Positions 7,728 to 16,742 of a stretch of 23,044 nt of DNA are shown here, in pieces (position 1 is the first letter of the stretch; every line of letters starts with the position of its first letter). The position numbers and the translations under genes were made by a program. Origin of the DNA: UBA2882 sp964619485 (GTDB taxonomy: Bacteria > Bacillota > Clostridia > Lachnospirales > Lachnospiraceae); NCBI GenBank assembly GCA_964619485.1, contig CAZUCI010000055.1:1-23044 (forward strand), read 5' to 3'. The notes below the pieces were generated by a model. The model did not search any database. It was not told the DNA's origin and saw only the letters and a list, made by a program, of their open reading frames with translations.

Positions 7728-8546
7728 ATGCAAGAAAAATTAATTGTGCTTGGAACCGGTCATGCTACCGTGACGAAATGCTATAATACCTGCTTTGCAA
7801 TCGAGACAGAAATGAAAAATGAAAAGGAGTACTTTCTTGTGGATGCAGGCGGTGGAAACGGTATTTTGACACAACTGGAGAAGGCGAACATTTCAATTGA
7901 AGCAATTCACAATATGTTTGTTACACATGCACACACAGATCATATATTAGGCGTAATCTGGATGATTCGTATGGTGGCAACATCCATGCTGAAGGGGAAA
8001 TATCAGGGGGAGTTTATAATTTACTGTCATAAGGAGCTTGAGGAGACTATCCGTACCTTTACAGAGCTTACCCTGGCAAAAAAACATCTGGCATGTATGG
8101 ACCAGAGAATTCATTTTCAGGTAATCTCAGATATGGAGGAAAAGAAAATTCTGTCCATGCAGATCAGATTTTTTGATATTCATTCCACAAAGGCCAAGCA
8201 GTTTGGCTGTATCATGGAGCTGTCGGACGGAGAAAGGGTAATGTTTCCGGGAGATGAACCACTTTCCAGGGAACAGGAACCAATGGCAAAGGATGTTAAA
8301 TGGCTGATTCATGAGGCATTTTGCCTGAAATCCCAGGAGAAAAAGTATAAACCATATGAAAAGCATCATTCTACAGCCTTTGATGCAGGTGAGACAGCAA
8401 GGAGAGTCAATGCGAAAAATTTGATTCTGTGGCACAGTGAGGATGATAATCTGGAAAACAAAGGGGCACTATATTCTGGGGAAGCAGAAGGTACTTTTGA
8501 GGGAAATGTATTTGTTCCGGCTGATTTTGATATAATAATCCTATAA
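7728..8546 (+). CDS. Metallo-beta-lactamase-fold hydrolase, RNase Z-like
   Basis: The N-terminus KLIVLGTGHATVTKCYNTCF, the metal motif HAHTDH (67-72), FPGDEP and a late IHEAF...HHST...LILWHS pattern match the RNase Z / arylsulfatase-like branch of the MBL superfamily. Two metal ions should sit at the histidines and aspartates. The 272 residues are somewhat short for tRNase Z (about 300), and the flexible exosite arm is not evident, so the substrate is uncertain: it could be a phosphodiester or another ester. The start has a good GAGGAAG site at 7716-7722. It directly follows a tRNA gene, but on the opposite strand, so the link to tRNA processing is only suggestive. Confidence 0.75.
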   Translation: MQEKLIVLGTGHATVTKCYNTCFAIETEMKNEKEYFLVDAGGGNGILTQLEKANISIEAIHNMFVTHAHTDHILGVIWMIRMVATSMLKGKYQGEFIIYCHKELEETIRTFTELTLAKKHLACMDQRIHFQVISDMEEKKILSMQIRFFDIHSTKAKQFGCIMELSDGERVMFPGDEPLSREQEPMAKDVKWLIHEAFCLKSQEKKYKPYEKHHSTAFDAGETARRVNAKNLILWHSEDDNLENKGALYSGEAEGTFEGNVFVPADFDIIIL

Positions 8547-8571
8547 AAGAATGGAAATAGACAGCCATTTT

Positions 8572-8580
8572 TGGTAGAAT
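8572..8580 (+). promoter_or_regulatory. Possible extended -10 promoter before the zinc-finger gene
   Basis: TGGTAGAAT is an extended -10 element (TGn plus TAGAAT). A poor -35 (TGGAAA, 8552-8557) sits 17 nt upstream. It would start transcription just before the ribosome binding site of the gene at 8599 and could drive the polA cluster. Confidence 0.35.
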
Positions 8581-8598
8581 AGAAGTCAGGTGAAAATT

Positions 8599-8919
8599 AT
8601 GGATTGTAAAGAAGCGGAAAGGCAGATTTCATTTTTTCTGAAGGATGAGTTAAGCGAAGAGTGTCTCTCAGAATTTGTGGAACATATCAATAAATGTCAG
8701 GAATGCAAAGAGGAGCTTGCGATACAGTATCTTGCAACAGAAGGAGTTGTAAGGCTGGAGGAAGGTGCTTCTTTTTCGCTTGAAGAGGAATTGAAATCCC
8801 GTCTTGGAGCGGCTGAACATAAGTTGAGGATTTCTGTCATCATAAACCGCATTTGTAATAATCTGGAAACTGTTGCAATTATTTTGCTTGGTATTGCAAT
8901 CACATATATGGTCTGGTAG
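8599..8919 (+). CDS. Small zf-HC2 (anti-sigma-like) single-pass membrane protein
   Basis: The 106 residues carry the zf-HC2 zinc motif H29-x3-C33-x2-C36 (HINKCQEC) seen in anti-sigma factors of the ZAS type. A helical linker follows, then one hydrophobic helix at about 87-106 that ends the protein with almost nothing outside. A GTG at 8590 opens the frame, but AGGTG (8588-8592), 6 nt before the ATG at 8599, points to the later start. No sigma factor gene is adjacent in this window, so a regulatory partner is unknown. The polA reading frame begins immediately after its stop, which implies one transcript. Confidence 0.7.
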   Translation: MDCKEAERQISFFLKDELSEECLSEFVEHINKCQECKEELAIQYLATEGVVRLEEGASFSLEEELKSRLGAAEHKLRISVIINRICNNLETVAIILLGIAITYMVW

Positions 8920-8933
8920 GGATGGTACAAGGT

Positions 8934-11603
8934 ATGATTAATAAATTAGTATTAATAGATGGACACAGTATTTTAAATCGCGCTTTTTATGGAATTCCTG
9001 ATCTGACCAACGCTGAGGGACTTCACACAAATGCAGTATATGGTTTTCTTAATATTCTTTTTAAGATTACAGAGGAGGAGCAGCCGGATTATCTTGCTGT
9101 TGCCTTTGATTTATCAGCACCAACCTTTCGACACGAAATGTATCAGGAGTATAAGGGTACGAGAAAACCCATGCCCCAGGAATTGAGAGAGCAGGTGCCT
9201 GTCATGAAGGAGGTTCTTCAGTCCATGGGAATTCTAACCATGGAGAAGGCTGGACTGGAAGCAGATGATATTCTGGGAACCATGGCAAAAAGAGGAGAAG
9301 CAGAAGGGCTGGAGGTTGCACTTGTATCAGGAGACAGAGATTTGCTGCAGATTGCATCGGAGCATATTAAAATCCGTATTCCGAAAACCAGGGGTGGAAA
9401 AACCGAGATTGAGGATTATTATGCAAAGGATGTCACAGAGCATTACCAGGTGACACCAAAGCAGTTTATTGAATTAAAGGCACTGATGGGAGATACAGCA
9501 GATAATATTCCGGGTGTTCCCAAGGTAGGAGAGAAAACGGCTACCTCTTTAATGGTTAGCTATGGCTCACTTGATGGAATCTATGAACATCTGGAGGAAA
9601 TCAGAAAAAAATCCATTCATGATTCTTTAAAGGAAAATCGAGATCTGGCAGATTTATCTTTGAAGCTGGCAACCATTAACATTGACGCAGAGCTTCCATA
9701 TAAGATATCGGATGCCAGATTGTCTGAATGGTTTAATGAAGCTTCCTATCAATGGTTTGTGAAATTGAATTTTAAAAATATGCTCTCCAGATTTTCTCTG
9801 ACAGAGGAAGTGAAGGAGGAAAAGCCTGTTGTAATTTTGCAGGAATTAGGTGATGTGGAACAGTTTTTCTCTCAGGCCGGAAGCATGAATAAGCTTTCCT
9901 TCTCTCTTTTGAAGGATGATGAGAAAAAGCCCTGTATGTTTGCCTTTGCGGAAGAGAAGCGATGCGTAATTCTGATGCCAGATGGTCTGGTTACGATTCC
10001 ATATCTTTTGGATAAAATCACCAGTCTGTTTGCAGAATGGAAAAAACAGGACAGAAAAGTGTCTGTGTTTGATATCAAAAGGCTCTATCAATATCTGGAG
10101 ATGGAGCAGCTGTTTGCAGGAACGTCAAAGGAGGTAAATGTATTTTTTGACTGTAAGCTTGCAGCCTATCTGGTGAATCCAAATCATAAGGAGTATGAGC
10201 TGGCTGATTTATCAGGGGAATATACCAGGGAGCATTTTAAGGATTTTTCAGAACGTTTTGGCAAAAGTAAGGTGGGGGATTTATGGGATACAAGGAGAGA
10301 GGAACTGGTTCATTATCTGGCAGATTCTGCTCAGGTACTTTTTGAAGCCTCAGATAATCTGCAGAAGCAGCTCAATGAAAGCAAAATGCTGAAGCTGTTT
10401 GAGAAGATTGAAATGCCACTCACCTATGTCCTTTATTCCATGGAAAAGGAAGGCGTTTTAGTAAAAGGCGAGGTTTTGAAGGAGTACAGTGACACACTTG
10501 GAGAGAAGCTTGCGTTGCTGGAACAAAAAATATATGATCTGGTTGGAGAAAAGTTTAATATCAATTCTCCAAAGCAGCTTGGGGAAATTCTATTTGAAAA
10601 AATGGGGATTCAGGGTGGAAAGAAAACCAAGACAGGATATTCCACAGCCGCCGATGTACTGGAAAAGTTAGCACCAGCTTACCCCGTTGTGGCAGATATT
10701 CTAGAATACCGTGGGATGTCAAAGCTGAAATCCACCTATGCAGATGGACTGGCTGATTTTATAGAGGAGGATGGCCGTATTCATTCTTCTTTTAATCAGA
10801 TGATTACAGCAACAGGGCGTATTTCATCTACAGAGCCTAATCTGCAGAATATTCCCATGAAAACAGAGATGGGACGGGCCTTCAGAAAGGTTTTTATTGC
10901 AAAAGAGGGCTGTGAACTGATGGATGCAGATTATTCACAGATCGAGCTCAGAATACTCGCACATATGTCTGGCGATCATGAATTGATTGAAGCCTATCGG
11001 ACAAATGAGGACATCCATGCAATTACAGCTTCCAAGGTGTTTCATGTACCATTTCAGGAGGTGACGCCTCTGCTTCGAAGAAACGCCAAAGCCGTTAACT
11101 TTGGAATCGTTTATGGTATTTCTTCCTTTGGGCTCAGTGAGGATTTAAGTATTTCCAGGAAGGAAGCATCAGAATATATCAAACAGTATTTTGAAACCTA
11201 TCCTTCTATTAAAGAATTTTTGGACAGAACAGTGGAAGAGGCCAAAGCGAATGGCTATACAACGACAATGTTTGACAGACGCAGACCAATGCCTGAGCTT
11301 TCCAGCTCCAATCACATGGTAAGACAGTTTGGTGAGAGAGCGGCCATGAATGCCCCCATTCAGGGAACAGCAGCGGATATTATGAAGATTGCAATGGTGC
11401 GTGTATTTGACCGTTTGAGAGCGGAAGGACTGAAATCCCGTTTGATTTTACAGATTCATGATGAACTTGTCATTGAAACCTCTTTGGACGAGGAGGAGAA
11501 GGTAAGAGCGGTTCTTACAGAGGAAATGGAGCAGGCGGCTTCCCTTGCTGTTCCTTTGGAAATTGATTTGAATGTTGGTAAAGACTGGTTTGACGCCCAT
11601 TAG
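8934..11603 (+). CDS. polA: DNA polymerase I
   Basis: PolA fills gaps in repair and replaces Okazaki RNA primers. The N-terminal 5'-3' exonuclease is complete (LVLIDGHSILNRAFYG, EADDILGTMA, VSGDRDLLQ, GDTADNIPGVPKVGEKTA). The middle domain keeps the fold (KLAAYLVNPNHKEYELADL) but not the metal-binding acidic residues of a 3'-5' exonuclease, so proofreading is probably absent, as in Bacillus-type enzymes. The polymerase domain has motif A DADYSQIELR (about 664), motif B RRNAKAVNFGIVYG (about 713) and motif C QIHDELV (about 840). An ATG at 8922 is also in frame. I prefer 8934 because AGGGATGG (8918-8925) is better spaced for it and family members start near VLIDGHS. The length from 8934 is 889 residues. 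Confidence 0.97.
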   Translation: MINKLVLIDGHSILNRAFYGIPDLTNAEGLHTNAVYGFLNILFKITEEEQPDYLAVAFDLSAPTFRHEMYQEYKGTRKPMPQELREQVPVMKEVLQSMGILTMEKAGLEADDILGTMAKRGEAEGLEVALVSGDRDLLQIASEHIKIRIPKTRGGKTEIEDYYAKDVTEHYQVTPKQFIELKALMGDTADNIPGVPKVGEKTATSLMVSYGSLDGIYEHLEEIRKKSIHDSLKENRDLADLSLKLATINIDAELPYKISDARLSEWFNEASYQWFVKLNFKNMLSRFSLTEEVKEEKPVVILQELGDVEQFFSQAGSMNKLSFSLLKDDEKKPCMFAFAEEKRCVILMPDGLVTIPYLLDKITSLFAEWKKQDRKVSVFDIKRLYQYLEMEQLFAGTSKEVNVFFDCKLAAYLVNPNHKEYELADLSGEYTREHFKDFSERFGKSKVGDLWDTRREELVHYLADSAQVLFEASDNLQKQLNESKMLKLFEKIEMPLTYVLYSMEKEGVLVKGEVLKEYSDTLGEKLALLEQKIYDLVGEKFNINSPKQLGEILFEKMGIQGGKKTKTGYSTAADVLEKLAPAYPVVADILEYRGMSKLKSTYADGLADFIEEDGRIHSSFNQMITATGRISSTEPNLQNIPMKTEMGRAFRKVFIAKEGCELMDADYSQIELRILAHMSGDHELIEAYRTNEDIHAITASKVFHVPFQEVTPLLRRNAKAVNFGIVYGISSFGLSEDLSISRKEASEYIKQYFETYPSIKEFLDRTVEEAKANGYTTTMFDRRRPMPELSSSNHMVRQFGERAAMNAPIQGTAADIMKIAMVRVFDRLRAEGLKSRLILQIHDELVIETSLDEEEKVRAVLTEEMEQAASLAVPLEIDLNVGKDWFDAH

Positions 11604-11616
11604 GAAGTGTGATTTT

Positions 11617-12225
11617 ATGAGGACAATTGGTATTACCGGTGGTGTTGGAGCCGGAAAATCTTATGTCATGAATTATATTGAAGGAAAATATAAGGCAAAG
11701 GTCTATCTTGCGGATGATATTGCCAATCAGCTGAAGCTTCCGGGCGAAAGCTGCTATGAACCAATCGTCAGGCTGTTGGGAGATAAGGTTTTGGACGACC
11801 ATGGTGAAATAGATAAGAATAAAATGGCATCCATTATTTTTGCGGAGCCAACCCTGTTAGCCAGAGTTAACCAGATTATTCATCCTGCTGTAAAAACATA
11901 TATTTTGAATGAAATAGAGCAGGAAAAGAGAAAGGGAAACATCGATTTCTTTTTTTTTGAAGCGGCTCTTTTGATTGAAGAGAACTACGATCAGTGCCTG
12001 GATGAGCTATGGTTTATCTATGCCAGTCCGGAATGCAGAAAAAAGCGCTTGATGGACAGCAGAAATTATTCGGAGGAAAAGATTTTTCAGATTATGGAGA
12101 AGCAGCTTTCGGATGAGGAGTTTATGAAATATTGTCGTGTTATAATTAAGAATGATCAGAATTTTGATGAGACAAAAAATCAGATAGATAAAGTACTGGG
12201 GGAATACATAAGTGCAGAAAAATAG
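11617..12225 (+). CDS. coaE: Dephospho-CoA kinase
   Basis: CoaE phosphorylates dephospho-CoA at the ribose 3' position, the last step of coenzyme A synthesis. The N-terminus MRTIGITGGVGAGKS holds the P-loop (8-15). LADDIANQL, the HPAVKTYI segment and FFFEAALLIEE with the following WFIYASPECRKKRL lid region match the family. The length of 202 residues is typical. An in-frame ATG at 11572 lies inside polA, but AGGAAG (11602-11607) favours 11617. The order polA-coaE is common in Firmicutes. Its last 14 nt overlap the FtsA-like gene. Confidence 0.95.
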   Translation: MRTIGITGGVGAGKSYVMNYIEGKYKAKVYLADDIANQLKLPGESCYEPIVRLLGDKVLDDHGEIDKNKMASIIFAEPTLLARVNQIIHPAVKTYILNEIEQEKRKGNIDFFFFEAALLIEENYDQCLDELWFIYASPECRKKRLMDSRNYSEEKIFQIMEKQLSDEEFMKYCRVIIKNDQNFDETKNQIDKVLGEYISAEK

Positions 12226-14848
12226 TGGAAAGTCACCGTATGTTTATGGTCTTGATATTGGAACCAGAAGTATTGTCGGAACAGTAGGATATAAGCAGAA
12301 GGACCGCTTTATTGTAGTAGCACAGTGTGTGGCAGAGCACCAGTCCCGTGCCATGCTGGATGGACAAATTCATGATATTGGTGCAGTCAGTGATTCCATC
12401 AGAGAGGTTACCGACCGCTTACAGGAGCAAATTGGAGAGGAGCTTTTGCAGGTATGCATTGCAGCTGCAGGCCGTGTTCTGAGAACTGTCACCGTCCATG
12501 TTGATTTAAAGCTGGATGAGGAAAAGGTTGTTTCAAGGGAGGATATTTATACCCTGGATTCCTATGGGGTGGAGAAGGCTTACGATATCTTTTTAAAAGA
12601 AAACAGCTCTGAGATGAAATTTTACTGTGTCGGATATTCAGTTATGCATTATTATTTGAATCAATATCCCATGGGTAATCTGGAGAATCATAAGGCTAAG
12701 GAAATATCAGCAGATTTAATTGCTACTTTTCTGCCTGATGATGTGGTTGATGGACTCTATCGGGCCGTTGAGCTTGCAGGGTTAGAGGTTGCTAATCTGA
12801 CACTTGAGCCAATTGCTGCAATTGGGCTGGCCATTCCTGAAATGTATCGAATGCTGAACATTGCTCTGATTGATGTGGGAGCAGGAACCTCGGATATTTC
12901 AATCACAAAGGACGGAAGCATTATTGCATATGGAATGCTTCCCATTGCAGGAGATTGTCTGACAGAGGATATTGCCAAGCACTGTCTGGTTGATTTTACA
13001 ACAGCGGAGAAGATCAAAAAGGAAATTATGACAGAGGCGGTTGTGGAATACAAGGATATTATGGGTATTCCGCAGAAAATCACAAAAGAGGAAGTGCTTT
13101 CTGCTGTTTCAGAGCATTTGGATTCCATGGCGAAGCAGGCGGCTGAAAAGATTAAGGAGCTTAACGGTGGAAAAGCTGTCAGCGCAGTTTTTGTTGTCGG
13201 AGGCGGTGGAAAGATTGATACTTATACAGAGCGTGTAGCTCATTATCTGGAAATACCTGAGGAGCGCTGTGCGGTTCGAGGGGAAGAGGTTATGGAAAAA
13301 GTAGATTTTCTGGATAAATCAATCCAAAAGGATTCTCTTTTAGTTACTCCTGTTGGAATTTGCTTAAATTTCTATGAGCAGAGTAACAATTTTATTTTTG
13401 TCACCTTCAATGATAAAAGAATTAAGCTTTATGATAACAATCGGCTTGCAATTGTAGATGCTGCCCTTTCGGCGGAGTTTTCCAATGATGATCTGTTTCC
13501 TAAGCGGGGTGAGGAACTGCGTTTTATGCTGAATGGCAAAGAACAGGTGATTCGTGGAAGTCGTGGGGAATCGGCAAGTATCCTCTTAAATGGTGAAAAC
13601 GCGGATATACATACACCAATTCGAAGCAATGACAGAATTACCGTAATTCCATCTACAGCAGGAGAAAAGGCATCAATGGATGTTTCCCAGATACCGGATT
13701 ATGACAGTACAATTTGTGTGATTGTCCAGGGCAGGGAAATGAAGCTTCCAAGGTTAGCCAGTGTAAACGGTCAGCTTCAATCTGCTTTTTATCAGATTCA
13801 GGATGGTGATGAAGTGGAGCTCTTAGAGTATTATACCGTTGCACAAATATTTGAGCTTTTGGATATGCAAAAATCCTCGTGGAGTTTTCTGGTAAATCAT
13901 ACAGAAGCAAATTTTGAGAGTAAGGTATACAACAACTTTTCTCTTGACTGGGAAATGTCGGATGATTCCATGGCAGAGAGTGAACTGGAAGAAATTCAGA
14001 CAGAACCACAGGAGGAATCTAAGAGTGAGATAAAGAACGAAATAAAGAATGAGATAAAGAACGATAAGAAGGAAGAAATTCAGAAAGAAAAAGTAAAAGC
14101 AGCTGTGGTAAAAAGCGAGGGAGTTCAAACAGGAAAATCAGCCCTGCAGCTTGCAAGGGAGGAAGCACAGCAGCTGGTTGATCAGATTCAGCTGGAACGT
14201 GCGGAGGAAGGTCTTGCCAAAATGATTCAGGCGGCTACGGGCCAGACTGCATTCGGGAAACAGTCCGTGTCTGTTAACAATCATTCCGCCAATCAGATTA
14301 AGTCTGCTAATCAGTCTATGCCCGTTAATCAGTCTTTGCCTGCTGGTCAGTCCGGGGAGTCTGTGGTTCCCAGGGTGGAAAAATCATATAAGGAATTGTA
14401 TGGAAATCTGCAGAACAATCTGAAGAATCTTCAAGCAGGAGCATCCATTGTTGACATTCGCAGGAAGGCATTGGAAGGTACTGAAGCTGTGATTTCGGAT
14501 GAGAGAGCGGAAGAGGCCAAGGCTGTGATTTCGGATGAGAGAGCGGAAGAGGCCAAGGCTGTGATTCCGGATGAGAGAGCGGAAGAGGCCAAGGCTGTGA
14601 TTCCAGAGGAAAAATCAGAAGTGATTGATGGAAAGAATGTTTCAACACTTTATGTTTTAGTCAATGGAAATGTTGTGGAAATGAAGGGAAAGTCGGATTA
14701 CATTTATGTCGATGTTTTTGAATTTATCGATTTTGATTTGTCTAAGCCACAGGGGAAAATGGTTGAGACATTAATAAACGGAAGAAAAGCCCAGTTTACC
14801 GAGAAGTTAGCCAATGGTGACAAGCTGGATATTTTCTGGAAGGATTAA
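12212..14848 (+). CDS. FtsA-like ASKHA ATPase with long C-terminal extension
   Basis: The first 390 residues are an FtsA/PilM-type actin-fold ATPase: phosphate-1 loop YGLDIGTRSIVGTVG (12-26), a 1C/SHS2-like insert, phosphate-2 loop LIDVGAGTSDISI (about 219-231), and adenosine motif VFVVGGGGKIDTY (about 326-338). The rest is unlike classical FtsA. Residues 400-570 contain two repeats of a VNG/LNG...DGDEVELL-type pattern that look like beta-grasp modules. A charged, Gln/Asn-rich linker (about 590-800) follows, with an EIKN repeat and three 12-residue repeats. The C-terminus (about 810-878) is another such module, without the amphipathic membrane helix of FtsA. The start is GTG with GGGGGAA (12198-12204) 7 nt upstream, inside coaE. 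A cell-division or envelope role is inferred from the ATPase domain only. Confidence 0.75.
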   Translation: MQKNSGKSPYVYGLDIGTRSIVGTVGYKQKDRFIVVAQCVAEHQSRAMLDGQIHDIGAVSDSIREVTDRLQEQIGEELLQVCIAAAGRVLRTVTVHVDLKLDEEKVVSREDIYTLDSYGVEKAYDIFLKENSSEMKFYCVGYSVMHYYLNQYPMGNLENHKAKEISADLIATFLPDDVVDGLYRAVELAGLEVANLTLEPIAAIGLAIPEMYRMLNIALIDVGAGTSDISITKDGSIIAYGMLPIAGDCLTEDIAKHCLVDFTTAEKIKKEIMTEAVVEYKDIMGIPQKITKEEVLSAVSEHLDSMAKQAAEKIKELNGGKAVSAVFVVGGGGKIDTYTERVAHYLEIPEERCAVRGEEVMEKVDFLDKSIQKDSLLVTPVGICLNFYEQSNNFIFVTFNDKRIKLYDNNRLAIVDAALSAEFSNDDLFPKRGEELRFMLNGKEQVIRGSRGESASILLNGENADIHTPIRSNDRITVIPSTAGEKASMDVSQIPDYDSTICVIVQGREMKLPRLASVNGQLQSAFYQIQDGDEVELLEYYTVAQIFELLDMQKSSWSFLVNHTEANFESKVYNNFSLDWEMSDDSMAESELEEIQTEPQEESKSEIKNEIKNEIKNDKKEEIQKEKVKAAVVKSEGVQTGKSALQLAREEAQQLVDQIQLERAEEGLAKMIQAATGQTAFGKQSVSVNNHSANQIKSANQSMPVNQSLPAGQSGESVVPRVEKSYKELYGNLQNNLKNLQAGASIVDIRRKALEGTEAVISDERAEEAKAVISDERAEEAKAVIPDERAEEAKAVIPEEKSEVIDGKNVSTLYVLVNGNVVEMKGKSDYIYVDVFEFIDFDLSKPQGKMVETLINGRKAQFTEKLANGDKLDIFWKD
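14486..14593 (+). repeat. Three tandem 36-bp repeats in the FtsA-like gene
   Basis: Units start at 14486, 14522 and 14558, with a partial fourth from 14594. They are nearly identical (a T/C change in unit three). Each encodes 12 residues, of the type AVISDERAEEAK, so copy changes keep the reading frame. Confidence 0.92.
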
Positions 14849-14849
14849 T

Positions 14850-15647
14850 ATGGAATTAATGAGTATTGCCAGTGGAAGCAGTGGTAACTGTATCTATGTT
14901 GGTGATGAAAATACACATATTCTGGTGGATGCCGGAATAAGCAGGAAACGAATTGAGGAGGGACTGAATACCATAGGATTGACAACGGGTGATTTGACGG
15001 CAATTCTGGTAACGCATGAACACATTGATCATATTGGAGGTCTGGGTGTGCTGACGAGAAAGTGCTGTGCACCGGTTTTTTCCACAGAAGGAACCAGAGA
15101 GGGAATCCTTGGAACAGGGTCTCTTGGAAAAATCGACAGAGAACAGTTTCAGACGATTCATCCCAATGAATCCTTTACAATGGGCAGTATTACCATTGAT
15201 CCAATGCACATTTCCCATGATGCAGCTGATCCGGTCTGCTATCGCTTTTTTGACGGAGATAAGAAAATAGCAGTTGCGACGGATCTTGGATATGTCACCG
15301 AGGAAAATGAAGAGAAGCTGAAGGGAATGGATGCTATTTTGCTGGAGTCAAATCATGATGTCAATATGCTTCAGGTTGGACCTTATCCCTATTATTTGAA
15401 ACAGCGTATTCTTGGAAAACAGGGACATTTGTCCAACGAGAGTGCAGGAAGACTGCTGAGCCATATTGTGCATGATGATTTAAAATATGTTTTTTTGGGG
15501 CATTTGAGCAAGGAAAATAATCACCCGGAGCTTGCCTATGAGGCAGTTCGACTGGAAATTACCATGGGTGATAATCCCTATAATGCCAATGACTTTGATA
15601 TTCGTGTTGCAAAGAGGAGCCAGCCATCAAGTATTGTGTATATTTAA
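14850..15647 (+). CDS. walJ: MBL-fold hydrolase of the WalJ/YycJ family
   Basis: The start MELMSIASGSSGNCIYVG, the metal motif HEHIDH (56-61), DPMHISHDAADPVCYRF, VATDLGYV, LLESNHDVNML and the C-terminal HLSKENNHPELAYE match WalJ (YycJ). This is an MBL-fold exonuclease-like protein that in Bacilli sits beside the walRK genes and is linked to wall homeostasis and DNA replication/repair. Here no walRK is visible; the gene follows the FtsA-like gene, whose stop is 1 nt before its ATG. An in-frame ATG at 14814 lies inside the upstream gene. GGAAGGA (14838-14844) selects 14850. The 265-residue length fits. Its stop is 2 nt from the end of the convergent apbE gene. Confidence 0.9.
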   Translation: MELMSIASGSSGNCIYVGDENTHILVDAGISRKRIEEGLNTIGLTTGDLTAILVTHEHIDHIGGLGVLTRKCCAPVFSTEGTREGILGTGSLGKIDREQFQTIHPNESFTMGSITIDPMHISHDAADPVCYRFFDGDKKIAVATDLGYVTEENEEKLKGMDAILLESNHDVNMLQVGPYPYYLKQRILGKQGHLSNESAGRLLSHIVHDDLKYVFLGHLSKENNHPELAYEAVRLEITMGDNPYNANDFDIRVAKRSQPSSIVYI

Positions 15648-15649
15648 TA

Positions 15650-16690
15650 TTATGGTTCTCTTGTGTCGATAACAGTACCATCTCTTGTGATAAATACAGC
15701 GTCTACTCCCGGGGTTTCCAAAATGAGCTGCTCCGCAGGCTCCTCGCCAAGAAGGAGACAGGTTGTGCTGAGTGCATCGCCCTCGGTGGAGGATTCTGAC
15801 AAAATTGTCACAGAGGCCAGATCATTTTCTACCGGATAGCCGGTGGAAGAATTTAAAATATGATGATAGATTTTATCGTCTATTTTAAAGTAGCGTTCGT
15901 AAATGCCGCTGGTTACCACGGAGCTGTCTGTGACATCCACCGTGAAGGCTGTCTGTGTATCGTCAAAGGGTTTGGCTATTCCAATATGATATGGAGTACC
16001 ATCTGCTTTGGCTCCGATGGTCACCACATTACCACCCAGATTGATGATAGCCTGTTTTACGCCCTGCGAAAGCAGATAATCTTTTAATTGATCTGCAATA
16101 TATCCCTTGGCTATAAAGCCCAGGTCAATTTGAGCAGAAGGATCAGACAGAGTGACTGTATTTTGCTTATCATCCACCAGAACGTTATGATAATCTACGT
16201 GGGATAAGGCTGAATTGAGTTTACTTTCATCAGGCAGTGCAGAGACATCTGCATGTTCCTCCTGAGTGGAAAAATCCCAGAGATCTTTGGCCGGAGCAAT
16301 GGTGATATCAACGCTGCCATCGCTTTTTTTACAATAATCCAGTGCTGTTTTAATCAGCTCCGTTGTCCTGGAATCGACAGTCACAGGTTTTCCATCGGCG
16401 TGATTAATCTGGTAGATATCACTTCCACAGATGGTTCTGCTAAACAGATTTTCGTATTCACTGCACATGGAAAAGCAGTGCTCCAATATGGTATCCGCAT
16501 TTGCAGTATTGTATAGGGTGACAGAAATAATGGTATCAAAAGCAATGCCTGATTTGGTCTGCTCTCTGGTACCTGGCGGAAAGGTACAGCCGGTAAAGAG
16601 AAGAGAAAGTGTAAGCAGAAGACATATTAAGGCCGTGCATTTGTTGAAATTAAACTGTTTTGTTTTTGTGCTTATAGTTGTATTTTTCAT
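15650..16690 (-). CDS. apbE: FAD:protein FMN transferase (ApbE), predicted lipoprotein
   Basis: ApbE attaches FMN covalently to threonine of target proteins, such as Rnf/Nqr subunits or extracellular electron-transfer flavoproteins. A signal peptide (CTALICLLLTLSLLF) ends in a lipobox-like FTGC with C35, so the mature enzyme should be an outside-facing lipoprotein. Conserved blocks are GSVDITIAPAKDLW, IDLGFIAKGYIADQL, AIINLGGNVVTIG, TSGIYERYF, YHHILNSSTGYPV and the metal-binding DALSTTCLLLG. The 346-residue length is typical. No clear ribosome binding site precedes the ATG, but no other start could keep the signal peptide. No Rnf genes are in the window, so the target is unknown. It diverges from the GH25 gene across 52 nt. 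Confidence 0.92.
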   Translation of the reverse strand: MKNTTISTKTKQFNFNKCTALICLLLTLSLLFTGCTFPPGTREQTKSGIAFDTIISVTLYNTANADTILEHCFSMCSEYENLFSRTICGSDIYQINHADGKPVTVDSRTTELIKTALDYCKKSDGSVDITIAPAKDLWDFSTQEEHADVSALPDESKLNSALSHVDYHNVLVDDKQNTVTLSDPSAQIDLGFIAKGYIADQLKDYLLSQGVKQAIINLGGNVVTIGAKADGTPYHIGIAKPFDDTQTAFTVDVTDSSVVTSGIYERYFKIDDKIYHHILNSSTGYPVENDLASVTILSESSTEGDALSTTCLLLGEEPAEQLILETPGVDAVFITRDGTVIDTREP

Positions 16691-16742
16691 ACTTGCTATA
16701 GTATCATATTTTGAAGTAAGAAAAAAGAAATCGAGGGAAAAA

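Noticed and set aside
16431..16742. N-terminal extension of the GH25 gene
   Set aside because: It runs antisense through apbE, has no ribosome binding site, and would put residues before the signal anchor.
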